The notes: a model not told the origin generated them from the sequence alone. Counted from the stretch's first letter, positions 17,775 through 27,628 are shown. The stretch: 64,000 nt of DNA from Cellulophaga algicola DSM 14237 (GCF_000186265.1 NC_014934.1:992001-1056000), one strand, 5' to 3'. Numbers and translations: made by a program.

Positions 17775-19334
17775 CTAGTTAGTAAGTTCAACCACTACTG
17801 GTGATACTTTTTTCAACCTGTAAGACTTGTTATTTGTTATATAAGCTTCGATATCGAATATCTGAACAGCATCTCCACGGCCAGCTCTTTTTAAAGCAGA
17901 CTTCGCAGCACCATTCAATTTATTACCTCTAACTACCACCGTTGGTTGACCAGGAACTTTAAATTTGAATCCACTTACAGCAAGATTTAAATCAAAATCA
18001 AAATCTTCTAATAATGCACCAACAGTAGATATTTCTAAGTTAGTTCTAGGCATTTTAGCAGTGTTAGTTTCTCCTCTAATTGTACCATTTGGTCTAGGAA
18101 TATCTTTAATTCTAAATTTAGCTGGTGTATTTATTCTAGAACCATCTGGTAATGTTCCTGAAGCCATAATTGTAACCTCTCTACCTGTACTAGGGTTCAT
18201 AACATACTGACTTCCAGATCTCTTAGATAATCCAGGAGCAGAAGCACTAACTTTATTATCAGGAATACCTGGTATAGAAATGGTCATTGGGTTAGCAACA
18301 CCACGATACACTACATTCATCTTATCTGCTGCAATTAACGCTGCATTAGGCTTAGAAATAGTAGCAAAAGAATTATTTACTTCTACTGGAACTTCTGTAC
18401 CATCTTGCATAAAGAAAATTGTACCTGCTACTACGTGATCTCCTGGGTTACCCGTATTGATCAACATTTTAACACCACCAGCTTCAAGTTTGTAATCTGT
18501 ATCTGCTGTTAACTTCTTACCATCAAGAGTTAGTTCTGCTCTAACAGGTGTAGAAGAGTTATCTGTTTTACTAATGATAATTTTACCATCATATTTTTCT
18601 CCAGAATAAAAAGCAGATTTAGATCCAAAAAGAGAAGTTTTAAAGTTTGTTAAAGAAACTTGATCTGTTAAGTTACCTTCCAACATAGATTTTAAAGCAT
18701 CTTCTTCTGTTGACTTAATATCAGCTTGTAACGCTGTTATTTTAGTTAAAGAAGCTATTAAAGGAAAACCTTCATAATGATAGTTTAACCAATCTTGCTT
18801 TGTTTTATCTTTCTTTTCTACTTTACCATTAGCATCGCCTGTTTCAAATCTAGCAATAACTGAAGATTTCAATTTCGCTGGTACCAATACAGAAACTTTA
18901 GTACGGTACTCTTCAATTCTTTTCATGAATTCTTTACCACCTTCTGCCAAATTATCTCCTGCGAAGAATTTTTGATCTAAAAAGTCAGATTTATCCATTA
19001 CTTGATAATCCTTAGGGTCTTCAACACCTACAGTCATACCTTTCTTAAGAGCTTCTAAATAATCATAATACTCTTGAGATAATTTTTGTACTGATTGTGC
19101 TTTCTTGAAATCTTCAGCATATTTAGCTGCATCTTCTGAAGCCTTTGTTTCAAGACCATCTAAGAATGCTAAATTATTATCTGAAGTTTTCTGGTTAGAA
19201 ACTTCCATCTTCTCATTCATAAGACCGAATGCCGCTAGAACTTCTTTACTCATATTCAGGGCTAACATACAAATGAACACTAAGTACATTAAGTTAACCA
19301 TTTTCTGACGTGGTGACTGTTTTCCTCCTGCCAT
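17775..19334 (-). CDS. gldM: Gliding motility / type IX secretion motor protein GldM
   Basis: A 519-residue protein with one N-terminal transmembrane helix (MVNLMYLVFICMLALNM, about residues 12-28) and a long periplasmic part made of the four GldM domains. It starts MAGGKQSPRQKMVNLMYLVF, the highly conserved cytoplasmic and membrane end of the family. In the established model a GldM dimer sits inside a GldL pentamer and is turned by proton flow, transmitting torque to the GldKN ring and SprA. It lies between gldL (57-base gap) and gldN. Confidence 0.96.
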   Translation of the reverse strand: MAGGKQSPRQKMVNLMYLVFICMLALNMSKEVLAAFGLMNEKMEVSNQKTSDNNLAFLDGLETKASEDAAKYAEDFKKAQSVQKLSQEYYDYLEALKKGMTVGVEDPKDYQVMDKSDFLDQKFFAGDNLAEGGKEFMKRIEEYRTKVSVLVPAKLKSSVIARFETGDANGKVEKKDKTKQDWLNYHYEGFPLIASLTKITALQADIKSTEEDALKSMLEGNLTDQVSLTNFKTSLFGSKSAFYSGEKYDGKIIISKTDNSSTPVRAELTLDGKKLTADTDYKLEAGGVKMLINTGNPGDHVVAGTIFFMQDGTEVPVEVNNSFATISKPNAALIAADKMNVVYRGVANPMTISIPGIPDNKVSASAPGLSKRSGSQYVMNPSTGREVTIMASGTLPDGSRINTPAKFRIKDIPRPNGTIRGETNTAKMPRTNLEISTVGALLEDFDFDLNLAVSGFKFKVPGQPTVVVRGNKLNGAAKSALKRAGRGDAVQIFDIEAYITNNKSYRLKKVSPVVVELTN

Positions 19335-19391
19335 GTTTTTTTCTAATTAAATTTTAGTTAATATTTGGGGTTTGGTTATTACTAAAACTAA

Positions 19392-20045
19392 TTAGTTTCT
19401 TGTCATTGCAGATAACATACCTCCGTACACTCCATTAAGAGAAGATAAGTTTGTTGATAAAGATGCCATTTGATCTTTTAAAGCAGTAGAATTTTGTACA
19501 ACTTCTTCATTGATTGAAGCTTGTTTGCTTGCACTTTCTAACTGTACTTTATATAAGCTATTTAATGATTCCATTTGAGAAGCAGCTTGTACCATTTCAT
19601 CAGAATACTTACGAGTAGATTCCATAGCATCTACAGTAGGAGCGATACCTTTAGCAGCACCCTCAAAGTTTCTAATGCTAGTTCCTAAACTTTCCATTAA
19701 GCTTGCGTCTACGCCAGCTTCTTTTAATAAATCATCTAATTTTTTAGATAATGAAGCTTCTGATTCTTGAATATCAGCAGCAACACTATTCGCTTTTGCT
19801 ACACCTTCACCACCTACTAACTCAGGATATACTAATGACCAATCATATTCGTCATCTAAAGGTTCAAATGCACTAATTGCAAAAATAAGCGCCTCTGTAA
19901 TAAGACCAATAGCTAGTAGAATACCACCATTTAATGGGCCAAGTTCCCAGTGTAAAATTTTGAATAATGCACCTATAATTACGATTGATGCTCCAAGCCC
20001 ATAGGCCATGTTAAATAATTTCTTTGTTGCTTTTGACTGTGCCAT
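19392..20045 (-). CDS. gldL: Gliding motility / type IX secretion motor protein GldL
   Basis: A 217-residue inner membrane protein with two N-terminal helices (about 13-32 and 40-59) and a cytoplasmic coiled-coil tail. The membrane residues proposed for proton coupling in GldL appear to be kept: Y15, K29, H32 and E51 (in TEALIFAISAF) match the positions of Y13, K27, H30 and E49 of the Flavobacterium johnsoniae protein, from memory of the published numbering. The motor should therefore be functional. It is second in the gldKLMN cluster. Confidence 0.95.
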   Translation of the reverse strand: MAQSKATKKLFNMAYGLGASIVIIGALFKILHWELGPLNGGILLAIGLITEALIFAISAFEPLDDEYDWSLVYPELVGGEGVAKANSVAADIQESEASLSKKLDDLLKEAGVDASLMESLGTSIRNFEGAAKGIAPTVDAMESTRKYSDEMVQAASQMESLNSLYKVQLESASKQASINEEVVQNSTALKDQMASLSTNLSSLNGVYGGMLSAMTRN

Positions 20046-20122
20046 AATTTTAATTTAATTTCAGGTTAATGTTAATAATAACGATTTGGTTTCAATTTGA
20101 TTCGACTTTAGGTAAAAATATA

Positions 20123-21490
20123 TTACTTGTTTAAGGGCTTGTTTTCTTCAACTCCCATATAATCTTGTACTGTTCTGAATCCGATATAACTACGTGCTGA
20201 ATCTTGGTATTCGTAATCTCTTGTACTTACCTGTAGGAAATAAGCAACATCTTTCCAAGACCCTCCACGGATAACTTTTCTTGCATTTTGTGATGAACCA
20301 GCATTTGGGTTCATAGTTGAAACATATTCGTAAGAGTTAGGATCATAACTAGAATCTGTCCATTCAGATACGTTTCCTGCCATATTATATAAGTTATAAT
20401 CATTTGGCTCAAAAGATTTAGCTTCTACAGTATATAATGCTGTATCTGCGGCATAATCTCCTCGTTGTGGTTTAAAGTTTGCCATAAAGCAACCTGTGTC
20501 ACTTATAACATAAGGTCCACCCCATGGATATGTTCCACTTTCTATACCACCTCTTGCAGCATATTCCCATTCTGCTTCTGTTGGCAATCTAAATTGATTT
20601 ACAAACTGCGCTCCTTTAGATTTTTGATCATCGTTCTTAAACTTAGTTCTCCAGTTACAAAACGCTTTAGCTTGCTTCCAGCTAACACCTACTACAGGAT
20701 ATTCGCTATACGCATCATGCCAGAAATAATCGTTGTGCATTGGTTCGTTATACGAGTATTCAAAATCTCTAATCCAAACCGTTGTATCTGGGTATATTTC
20801 TAATTCTTCTTGTTTAATGAAGTCTTTTCTACTGCCTTTACCTTTTGCACGTGCAGCTGCTTCAATATCCATCCAAGAATATTTATACTTCAATTGTGTA
20901 ACATCAATGGTACGTTGGCCATTATACGATTCTTCTTCAGAAATGTACAATTTATCCATTACCTCAACATAATATTCATCTGGATATTCTGAGGTCTCCC
21001 AAACTAAATCTTGGTCAAAGTTTAAGCCTCTACCTTCATATCCAGTAGCACCCATTCCTGAGTAATTATCAAGCATATACTTATCATATGCAGATAATCT
21101 AGTGGTATCTGCATCTTTAAATGCATAATCTCCAACACCTCCGTCATCTGGACCTAGACCTAACTCATCTGCTAAGATGGCCAATTTAGTTCTTACGATG
21201 GAGTCTCGTACCCACTCTACGAATTGGCGGTATTCGCTGTTCGTAATTTCTGTGTCGTCCATATAGAAAGAGCGTACAGTAACAGTTTTGGTTGGCGCGT
21301 TGAGAACTTTAGCCTGATCTTCTTCACTCTTACCCATAATATAGGATCCCTGAGGGATTAACTCCATACCATGAGGCTTTTCTGGGTACCATTTTTTTCC
21401 TTGGACACCAACTAGTTCTCCTTTTGTTTTAGACCCACAACTACTGAGTAAAACAACAAACGCTATAGATGATAACAATAGCTTCTTCAT
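20123..21490 (-). CDS. gldK: Gliding motility / type IX secretion lipoprotein GldK
   Basis: A 455-residue lipoprotein (MKKLLLSSIAFVVLLSSCGS; lipobox cysteine at residue 19). The mature part is a formylglycine-generating-enzyme-like (FGE/sulfatase-modifying) domain: FYMDDTEITNSEYRQFV, FRLPTEAEWEYAARGG, NMAGNVSEWTDSSYDPN and VIRGGSWKD are its landmark blocks. The length is that of typical GldK. GldK forms the outer-membrane-attached ring with GldN. It is the first gene of the cluster and is preceded by a 113-base gap. Confidence 0.96.
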   Translation of the reverse strand: MKKLLLSSIAFVVLLSSCGSKTKGELVGVQGKKWYPEKPHGMELIPQGSYIMGKSEEDQAKVLNAPTKTVTVRSFYMDDTEITNSEYRQFVEWVRDSIVRTKLAILADELGLGPDDGGVGDYAFKDADTTRLSAYDKYMLDNYSGMGATGYEGRGLNFDQDLVWETSEYPDEYYVEVMDKLYISEEESYNGQRTIDVTQLKYKYSWMDIEAAARAKGKGSRKDFIKQEELEIYPDTTVWIRDFEYSYNEPMHNDYFWHDAYSEYPVVGVSWKQAKAFCNWRTKFKNDDQKSKGAQFVNQFRLPTEAEWEYAARGGIESGTYPWGGPYVISDTGCFMANFKPQRGDYAADTALYTVEAKSFEPNDYNLYNMAGNVSEWTDSSYDPNSYEYVSTMNPNAGSSQNARKVIRGGSWKDVAYFLQVSTRDYEYQDSARSYIGFRTVQDYMGVEENKPLNK

Positions 21491-21603
21491 ACTTAGGTTA
21501 AATTTCGATTAAGACTGTAATTTAAAAACACTTTTATTATTCTCTAAAACTTCGTTTTGATTAAAATATTGTGTCAATTGTATTATCCTTTACTTTTTTT
21601 ATT

Positions 21604-22761
21604 TTAATTAAAGCCCTTTTTATAAGCTTTAAACCATCGTTCAGGAATAATTTGATTGCATGCATCAAAATAGTCCTGCTCCATGCAAGATAATAACGCT
21701 GGTATATTTGATTTATTATGTGCCGCCAAAATTGTTGGCACCTCTACCCACCATCTATTGGTAAGATTACTTTTATGAAATATTAAATCCTCCTCGTCTG
21801 TTGGCACAATAAACTTTGTAAAGTCTTCGCTTTTAACCAAAGGAGATTCTTTTACCCTATAGTTATGGCCTTCTATAAAATACCAAATAATTTGTGCAGT
21901 AAGCTGAAAAGATTGCGGTGTATTCTCTCCTTCGTAAATTCCAAAAATATTTACTTTATCACTAATCCCTGCATAACGAGCGATAGCACAAATTTCTTTT
22001 CCAGTAAAACCATTGGGCGAAAAATTCTCTGACATAGAGATCTCACTAGCTTTGATAGAGCGTAAATCTACGCTTACTATATTAGCATTTCGTAAAATAG
22101 GCTCTGCTAACGTAATATTTGCCGAGATTTCTCCTAAACGATAAGCATCAAAGAAAAGATGCTCCATTAAATCTATTTCTTCTTGCGCACAAAAATAACT
22201 TTGATACCCAATATTGGAAAAATTAAAAAGGTTATTTGGTTTATCAGCAATTATTTTACTCAAATAAGAGTGTGATGAAATAAGTTCATTAGCATCACCA
22301 AAGTCAAAACGACTATCTACTGCAACTAGATTTACCATGTTTCGCAACCCATCAAAAGCTCTATAAGATGGGTACGTAATATCTTGTGTTGCTCCTATGA
22401 TTATAGCCACAACATCTTCTTCAATGAGCTCGGCTACGATCTCTTTAACAACAAAGTAGGTATCTGCAACCGCTTCCCCTGCATGAATATCACCTAAATC
22501 TACTATGGTGCTATTCCAATTACCCACCATCAATTTATACAACTGGCGCCTAACTTCAAATAGGTTTAGGGTTTCTGCTTTCTTCTCAAAAGCATTTCTA
22601 GACTCGTTTACACCAATAATAGCAAACGAAGCATTAGCCAGTACAGGTAAACCTTTACGATCTGTGTGTTTATGAATTTTATTCCCTAAAGCTTGTGCTG
22701 GAAGTAATTCGCAATGTGCTACTAATTTATCATCAACAGGAACTAAAAAATCAAATGCCAT
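21604..22761 (-). CDS. Arginase/formimidoylglutamase-fold protein with degenerate metal site
   Basis: A 385-residue protein of the ureohydrolase (arginase/agmatinase/formimidoylglutamase) fold. The three metal-binding motifs can be located but are altered: GGxHS is GATQD (123-127), DAHxD is DSRFD (149-153) and SxDxD is SVDLR (230-234). Three of the six usual Mn ligands are replaced (His to Gln, His to Arg, Asp to Arg), so hydrolase activity is unlikely. It lies directly upstream of gldK on the same strand, after an exact -7 box at 22804-22811. The fold is well supported; the role is open, and names such as formimidoylglutamase would be misleading. Confidence 0.8.
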   Translation of the reverse strand: MAFDFLVPVDDKLVAHCELLPAQALGNKIHKHTDRKGLPVLANASFAIIGVNESRNAFEKKAETLNLFEVRRQLYKLMVGNWNSTIVDLGDIHAGEAVADTYFVVKEIVAELIEEDVVAIIIGATQDITYPSYRAFDGLRNMVNLVAVDSRFDFGDANELISSHSYLSKIIADKPNNLFNFSNIGYQSYFCAQEEIDLMEHLFFDAYRLGEISANITLAEPILRNANIVSVDLRSIKASEISMSENFSPNGFTGKEICAIARYAGISDKVNIFGIYEGENTPQSFQLTAQIIWYFIEGHNYRVKESPLVKSEDFTKFIVPTDEEDLIFHKSNLTNRWWVEVPTILAAHNKSNIPALLSCMEQDYFDACNQIIPERWFKAYKKGFN

Positions 22762-22803
22762 TAAAAACTGAAGGTTTTGAGGGTTACTATAAAATTATTG
22801 ACT

Positions 22804-22811
22804 CAAATATA
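22804..22811 (-). promoter_or_regulatory. -7 box of the ureohydrolase-like gene
   Basis: Read on the minus strand this is TATATTTG, an exact TAnnTTTG match, 42 bases before the start codon. It abuts a long inverted repeat (22813-22860) that would cover the upstream promoter region. Confidence 0.55.
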
Positions 22812-22812
22812 A

Positions 22813-22860
22813 TACACCTTCTTGAATTGACGTAATAAAAGTACGTTTCAAGAAGGTGTA
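22813..22860. repeat. Strong inverted repeat between topA and the ureohydrolase-like gene
   Basis: TACACCTTCTTGAA at 22813-22826 and TTCAAGAAGGTGTA at 22847-22860 are perfect 14-bp complements. Inside them ACGTA (22830-22834) and TACGT (22842-22846) pair again, leaving a 3-base bulge and a 7-base loop. On the minus strand the structure starts 25 bases after the topA stop, and the sequence after it is TTATATTTG rather than a T run. It may terminate topA, act as an operator over the -7 box, or both. Confidence 0.7.
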
Positions 22861-22885
22861 GCCTTAAAAAATCATAAATATGAGT

Positions 22886-25414
22886 TTATTTCGCCTTTTT
22901 CTTTGGCGCCGCTTTCTTCTTAGGTGCGGCTTTTTTCTTTGGAGCAGCTTTCGCTTTTTTCTTAGGCGTTTTCTTTTCTATCATGGCCTGTGCTTCTTCA
23001 AGAGTAATCTTTGTAGCATCAACTTCTTTTGATAATTCTACTTTTATTTTGCCTTTAAGAACATTATGTCTACCCCAACGTGCTTTTTCTACACGAATGC
23101 CTTCTTCTTTCCAATCATGTATAACCTTATCAATTTCTTTCTGCTTCTTTGTCTCGATAAGTTCAATAATATCATCATTAGTCAGGTTATCAAAGTCATA
23201 TTTTTTATTGACATTGATAAACATTCCGTCCCATTTTATAAAAGGACCAAAACGACCCGTTCCTTTAGTTACCTCTTTATCCTCATAATGAGCCACGGGT
23301 GCATCTGCTTTCTCTTTTGCTATAATGAGTTCTACTGCTCTTTCAAACACTACATCAAAAGCACTTTCCCCTTTATCTAGTGAAATAAACTTTTCACCAA
23401 ATTTAACATAGGGTCCAAATCTACCTACGTTTGCTAAAACCTCTTCTCCTTTATACTCTCCTAATGTTCTAGGCAGCGTAAAAAGCTCCATAGCTTCGTC
23501 AAAAGTTATCGTATTTAAAGATTGCTCTGGCAATAAACTAGCGAATACCGGCTTTTCTTCCTCCTCAGAGGAACCAATTTGAACCATAGGACCAAAACGA
23601 CCTAAACGCACCAATACTTGCCTTCCAGATTTTGGATCCGTACCTAAAATACGTTCACCACTAGCCCTGTCAGCATTCTCTTCTACATCTATTACTTTTG
23701 GATGAAAATCTTTATAAAAGTTCTTCATCACTTTTTTCCAATCTTCTTTCCCTTCAGCTATTTCATCAAAATCTTCTTCTACTTTAGCCGTGAAATTATA
23801 TTCCATAATTCCAGAAAAGTGACTTACTAAAAAGTCCGTAACAATCATACCAATATCAGTAGGCACCAATTTACCTTTATCAGAACCTACATTTTCTGTT
23901 AGATCATTAGTAGCAACTGCATTATTCTCTAATACTAATTGCACATATTTACGTTCTACACCTTCTATGGTTCCTTTTTCTACATAGCCTCTATTTTGAA
24001 CGGTAGAAATTGTCGGGGCATAAGTAGATGGTCTACCGATACCTAATTCTTCTAACTTCTTAACTAAAGATGCTTCTGTAAAACGATATGGAGGTCTGCT
24101 AAAACGTTCTGTAGCCGTAATATAATTATTAGTCAACGCCTCGCCTTTTTTCATTGCCGGAAGCATTCCTTCTTGCTCTTCTGCCGCATCTTCATCATCT
24201 ACGTCTTCCATATAAACTTTAAGAAAACCGTCAAACTTAATAACCTCTCCGTTTGCTGTGAACTCTTGGTTATGACCAGAACAACTAATTTTTACATTAG
24301 TTCGTTCTAATTGAGCGTCACTCATTTGAGAAGCAAGGGTACGTTTCCAAATAAGTTCGTATAATTTTTCTTGATCGCGCTCCAATGAAACATTCTGGAG
24401 CTTCATATCGGTTGGCCTAATAGCCTCATGCGCTTCTTGAGCTCCCTTACTTTTTCCTTTAAAATTACGTGAATTACTATACTCTTTTCCGTAATTTTCT
24501 ACAATTGCAGCCTTTGCTTCATCAAGTGCTTCTTTAGACAAGTTTACACTATCTGTTCTCATATAAGTTATTAAACCTGCTTCGTACAAACGTTGTGCAA
24601 CTTGCATGGTTCTACCTACTGAAAAATATAATTTACGAGATGCTTCTTGTTGTAAGGTTGATGTCGTAAATGGTGCTGCTGGAGATTTTTTTGCTGGTTT
24701 TTTATCTAAACTTGCTACGGCAAATTTACCTTTCATATTCTCCTTTAAAAAAGCCTCAGCTTCCTCTTTCGTTGCAAATGTCTTATTGAGTTTTGCTGAG
24801 AATATACTGCCTTCGTTTGTTTTAAACTGTGCTGTAATTTTAAATGAAGCTTCTGGAGTAAACCCTTCTATATCTCTCTCACGTTCTACAATTAAACGTA
24901 CCGCTACAGACTGAACTCTACCCGCTGAAAGTCCTGGTTTTATTTTTTTCCATAACACAGGAGAAAGTTCATACCCTACTAATCTATCTAAAACCCTTCT
25001 TGCTTGTTGTGCATTTACAAGATCATAATTAATCTCTCTAGGGTTTTCAATTGCTTTTTGTATTGCAGATTTTGTAATACTATTAAAAACAATCCGTTTG
25101 GTTTTACTTTTGTCTAACTTTAGTTCTTGTTCTAAGTGCCATGAAATAGCTTCCCCTTCTCGATCCTCATCACTTGCTAACCATATAGTGTCTGCTTTTT
25201 TTGCTAAATCTTTAAGTTTTTTAACTAAAGCTTCTTTGTCTTTACTTACTATATATTTTGCTTCAAAATCATTTTCAACATCTACCCCTAATTCCTTAGA
25301 AGGTAAGTCGGCTATATGACCAAAACTGGATTCTACCTTGAAGTCCTTTCCTAAAAATTTCTCTATTGTTTTTGCTTTTGCAGGAGACTCTACGATTACT
25401 AAATTCTTTGCCAT
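22886..25414 (-). CDS. topA: DNA topoisomerase I
   Basis: An 842-residue type IA topoisomerase. An N-terminal Toprim domain (KNLVIVESPAKAKTIEKFLG, then LASDEDREGEAISWHL) is followed by the cleavage domain with catalytic tyrosine Y284 in GLITYMRTDSVNLS. Several C-terminal DNA-binding repeats follow (GRFGPMVQIG, GRFGPYVKFG, GRFGPFIKWD), without Zn cysteines. The extreme C-terminus is a Lys/Ala/Pro-rich tail with the repeated unit APKKKA. It relaxes negative supercoils. It is upstream of the ureohydrolase-like gene and gldK on the same strand. Confidence 0.97.
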   Translation of the reverse strand: MAKNLVIVESPAKAKTIEKFLGKDFKVESSFGHIADLPSKELGVDVENDFEAKYIVSKDKEALVKKLKDLAKKADTIWLASDEDREGEAISWHLEQELKLDKSKTKRIVFNSITKSAIQKAIENPREINYDLVNAQQARRVLDRLVGYELSPVLWKKIKPGLSAGRVQSVAVRLIVERERDIEGFTPEASFKITAQFKTNEGSIFSAKLNKTFATKEEAEAFLKENMKGKFAVASLDKKPAKKSPAAPFTTSTLQQEASRKLYFSVGRTMQVAQRLYEAGLITYMRTDSVNLSKEALDEAKAAIVENYGKEYSNSRNFKGKSKGAQEAHEAIRPTDMKLQNVSLERDQEKLYELIWKRTLASQMSDAQLERTNVKISCSGHNQEFTANGEVIKFDGFLKVYMEDVDDEDAAEEQEGMLPAMKKGEALTNNYITATERFSRPPYRFTEASLVKKLEELGIGRPSTYAPTISTVQNRGYVEKGTIEGVERKYVQLVLENNAVATNDLTENVGSDKGKLVPTDIGMIVTDFLVSHFSGIMEYNFTAKVEEDFDEIAEGKEDWKKVMKNFYKDFHPKVIDVEENADRASGERILGTDPKSGRQVLVRLGRFGPMVQIGSSEEEEKPVFASLLPEQSLNTITFDEAMELFTLPRTLGEYKGEEVLANVGRFGPYVKFGEKFISLDKGESAFDVVFERAVELIIAKEKADAPVAHYEDKEVTKGTGRFGPFIKWDGMFINVNKKYDFDNLTNDDIIELIETKKQKEIDKVIHDWKEEGIRVEKARWGRHNVLKGKIKVELSKEVDATKITLEEAQAMIEKKTPKKKAKAAPKKKAAPKKKAAPKKKAK

Positions 25415-25568
25415 TGACTAGTTTTTGGTCTTACAAAAGTATACCAATTTTTTTATTTTACGCGGTATCCTTACTATATAGGTGATATTTAGCCGTATAA
25501 AAGCATTTAAAAACACGTTATAGGCACCTCCTTTTCAATAAAAAAAAGAAGCCTTTTTAAAAATATTA

Positions 25569-26804
25569 CTACAAAGAAAGTGTGCTTAACAATGCTATAG
25601 AACGCTCTTGATATTGATACTGATACAAAAAACCATCTCCAACAATTAAAAGGCTATTTTCCAGCGGAATAACATCAAAAGTTACGATGTTTTCAAAGTG
25701 ATTAAGCGCTTCCAAATTCTCAACATCTGTTTTATCATATACCTTTAATCCTGCCTTTCCATCACATACAAATAGCAGGTTATCTTTTAAGCCTAAACCA
25801 TACGGTTCTTCCATCGCATAAGATTTTAAAAGTATCGGATTTTTAATATCTTGAATATCTATAACAAACAATCCGCTCTCTGTAGCACCACAAGAATTAC
25901 CTCCGCGTAGTGTTACATAAGCATATTTATCATCTACAACAACAGGATCACAAGCGGTACCATGTTGAAATTCTGAAACAAATTGCGGCGTACTTGGCGA
26001 AGAAATATCATAGATATACATACCACTCTTACTTCCTAAAAACAAATATTGATTGCGATTAAAAATGGTCTCAATATCAAAACCTGCGTAAACATCTTCT
26101 AAATCTTTCGGGTTTTCTAAATTAGAAATATCAAAGACATTAATCGTATGACTATCCACTGCATACAAATAATCGTTTACAATTTTAAAACGTGCTAGAG
26201 AACCACCCTGCCCTACAGCGGCATTGTTAGAAACCATATCGAATATCTCACCTCCACTACTAAAACGCTCCTCATATTCTGATATTAATCTAGGTTCCGA
26301 AACTGTTTCCCAACCTAAAACTATTTCATTTTCATAGTCTATATCGTCATATTCATAAAAATCTGCTACAGGCCAAACCCCATTGTTTCTCAAAACACCC
26401 TCTAACCTATTTACCACATGAATATTTGCTAAATTTGAAAAATCTATGACCACTAAATCACTCAAACTATCTGCAAACAAATAATTACCCTTAACAGAAA
26501 TATCAACATTTCCAGGAATTTTTATATAGGCAATTCTCTTAGGATTCTTTGGGTCCTTATTATCAATTACATGAACTCCTTGATATGTATCATTAATAAA
26601 AATAAAACTCTCATACGCATAGATTTTGCCCGATTCTTCAATAAATTTAGGAGGTAAAACAGTTACTCCGTTTTTAAAATCTTCTTTAGATATAGTCAAA
26701 GGTTTCGCAACTATATAATCCGCATACTTTTCATCATCTTTAGTATCACAAGAAATAAATCCTAGAGTCGACAAAAAAAACAAGGCAATAAAAAAATATT
26801 TCAT
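25569..26804 (-). CDS. LVIVD-repeat lipoprotein (beta-propeller)
   Basis: A 411-residue lipoprotein (lipobox GFISC, cysteine at about residue 20). At least five repeats of the LVIVD type can be read: DLVVIDFSNLANIHVV, INVFDISNLENPKDLE, MYIYDISSPSTPQFVS, LFVIDIQDIKNPILLK and LKVYDKTDVENLEALN. These form a beta-propeller expected at the cell surface or periplasm. The molecular role is not known. It is preceded on the same strand by the methyltransferase gene, with a 49-base gap. Confidence 0.88.
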   Translation of the reverse strand: MKYFFIALFFLSTLGFISCDTKDDEKYADYIVAKPLTISKEDFKNGVTVLPPKFIEESGKIYAYESFIFINDTYQGVHVIDNKDPKNPKRIAYIKIPGNVDISVKGNYLFADSLSDLVVIDFSNLANIHVVNRLEGVLRNNGVWPVADFYEYDDIDYENEIVLGWETVSEPRLISEYEERFSSGGEIFDMVSNNAAVGQGGSLARFKIVNDYLYAVDSHTINVFDISNLENPKDLEDVYAGFDIETIFNRNQYLFLGSKSGMYIYDISSPSTPQFVSEFQHGTACDPVVVDDKYAYVTLRGGNSCGATESGLFVIDIQDIKNPILLKSYAMEEPYGLGLKDNLLFVCDGKAGLKVYDKTDVENLEALNHFENIVTFDVIPLENSLLIVGDGFLYQYQYQERSIALLSTLSL

Positions 26805-26853
26805 GAATGGTTCGTTTTCAATTGGTTATTTATTAGAATGGTTGCGAAAAAGA

Positions 26854-27522
26854 TTAGAAATTCTGATAAACCATAGTTTGAATACAACTTTCATCATCTA
26901 AAACAATCCGCAACAACTCATAAGAAGCTATAGGTTTAAAGTTAAAAGGGTGCGCCATAAGATCTACCCCACTTTTTTTCTTTAATCGGTTCCCCATACT
27001 GGTAACCACATCCACATTAGGTTCATAATGTCCATTAGGGATATGCTCTGTAACAATACAATAGGTATAATTTTTAAGCTGAGTTAAAAATGACTGAATT
27101 TCAATATTTGAAAGATGTTGTAATACTTGTCGAACAAAAATACAATCTGCTTTCGGCAGATCATCATTACAGATATCTAAACATTGGAATACCAATTTAT
27201 CATTTTTAAATTTTATTTTATTTCTTTCAATTAAAGCTGAAACAATATCTACAGCAAAATATTTCTCTGAAAATTCTACTAATTGGCGTCCGATATTAAA
27301 ATCTCCACAACCAACATCACAGATAACAAGAGGCTTCTTAAAAGACTTTAAAAAAACGGACACTTCCTTTATATAAGGATCCACTATAACTCCTAGATGA
27401 GAGCCATCTCCTGAATAAAAATCGGCCTTCTCTCCTCCCCACAAATGCTTTTCATAAATTTGACGCATTACATCTATAGTCGGCCATCGTTTCTTAACCG
27501 ACCCATTTTCTTCTTTCTTCAT
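26854..27522 (-). CDS. Class I SAM-dependent methyltransferase
   Basis: A 222-residue protein. LVICDVGCGDFNIGRQL is the SAM-binding motif I, YFAVDIVSALIERN motif II and DCIFVRQVLQHLSN the post-motif region, so this is a class I methyltransferase. There is no membrane segment. The substrate is not predictable. It is divergent from miaB and may be co-transcribed with the LVIVD lipoprotein. Confidence 0.85.
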   Translation of the reverse strand: MKKEENGSVKKRWPTIDVMRQIYEKHLWGGEKADFYSGDGSHLGVIVDPYIKEVSVFLKSFKKPLVICDVGCGDFNIGRQLVEFSEKYFAVDIVSALIERNKIKFKNDKLVFQCLDICNDDLPKADCIFVRQVLQHLSNIEIQSFLTQLKNYTYCIVTEHIPNGHYEPNVDVVTSMGNRLKKKSGVDLMAHPFNFKPIASYELLRIVLDDESCIQTMVYQNF

Positions 27523-27628
27523 CTTGAAATCCCCAATTTTATGGAGGGTTAAAATTGATGAAATAAATCTAGATTACAAATTTCACTAATTTTTAACTGC
27601 CAATATGACAGAACGTATCTAAAAATCT

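Noticed and set aside
22886-22980. Short DNA repeats at the 3' end of topA
   Set aside because: They encode the Lys/Ala/Pro-rich protein tail, a common basic end of bacterial topoisomerase I, not a mobile or regulatory repeat.
25543-25565. AAAAAG/CTTTTT hairpin after the LVIVD lipoprotein gene
   Set aside because: Only six A/T-dominated pairs, too weak to call a terminator with confidence in this AT-rich DNA.
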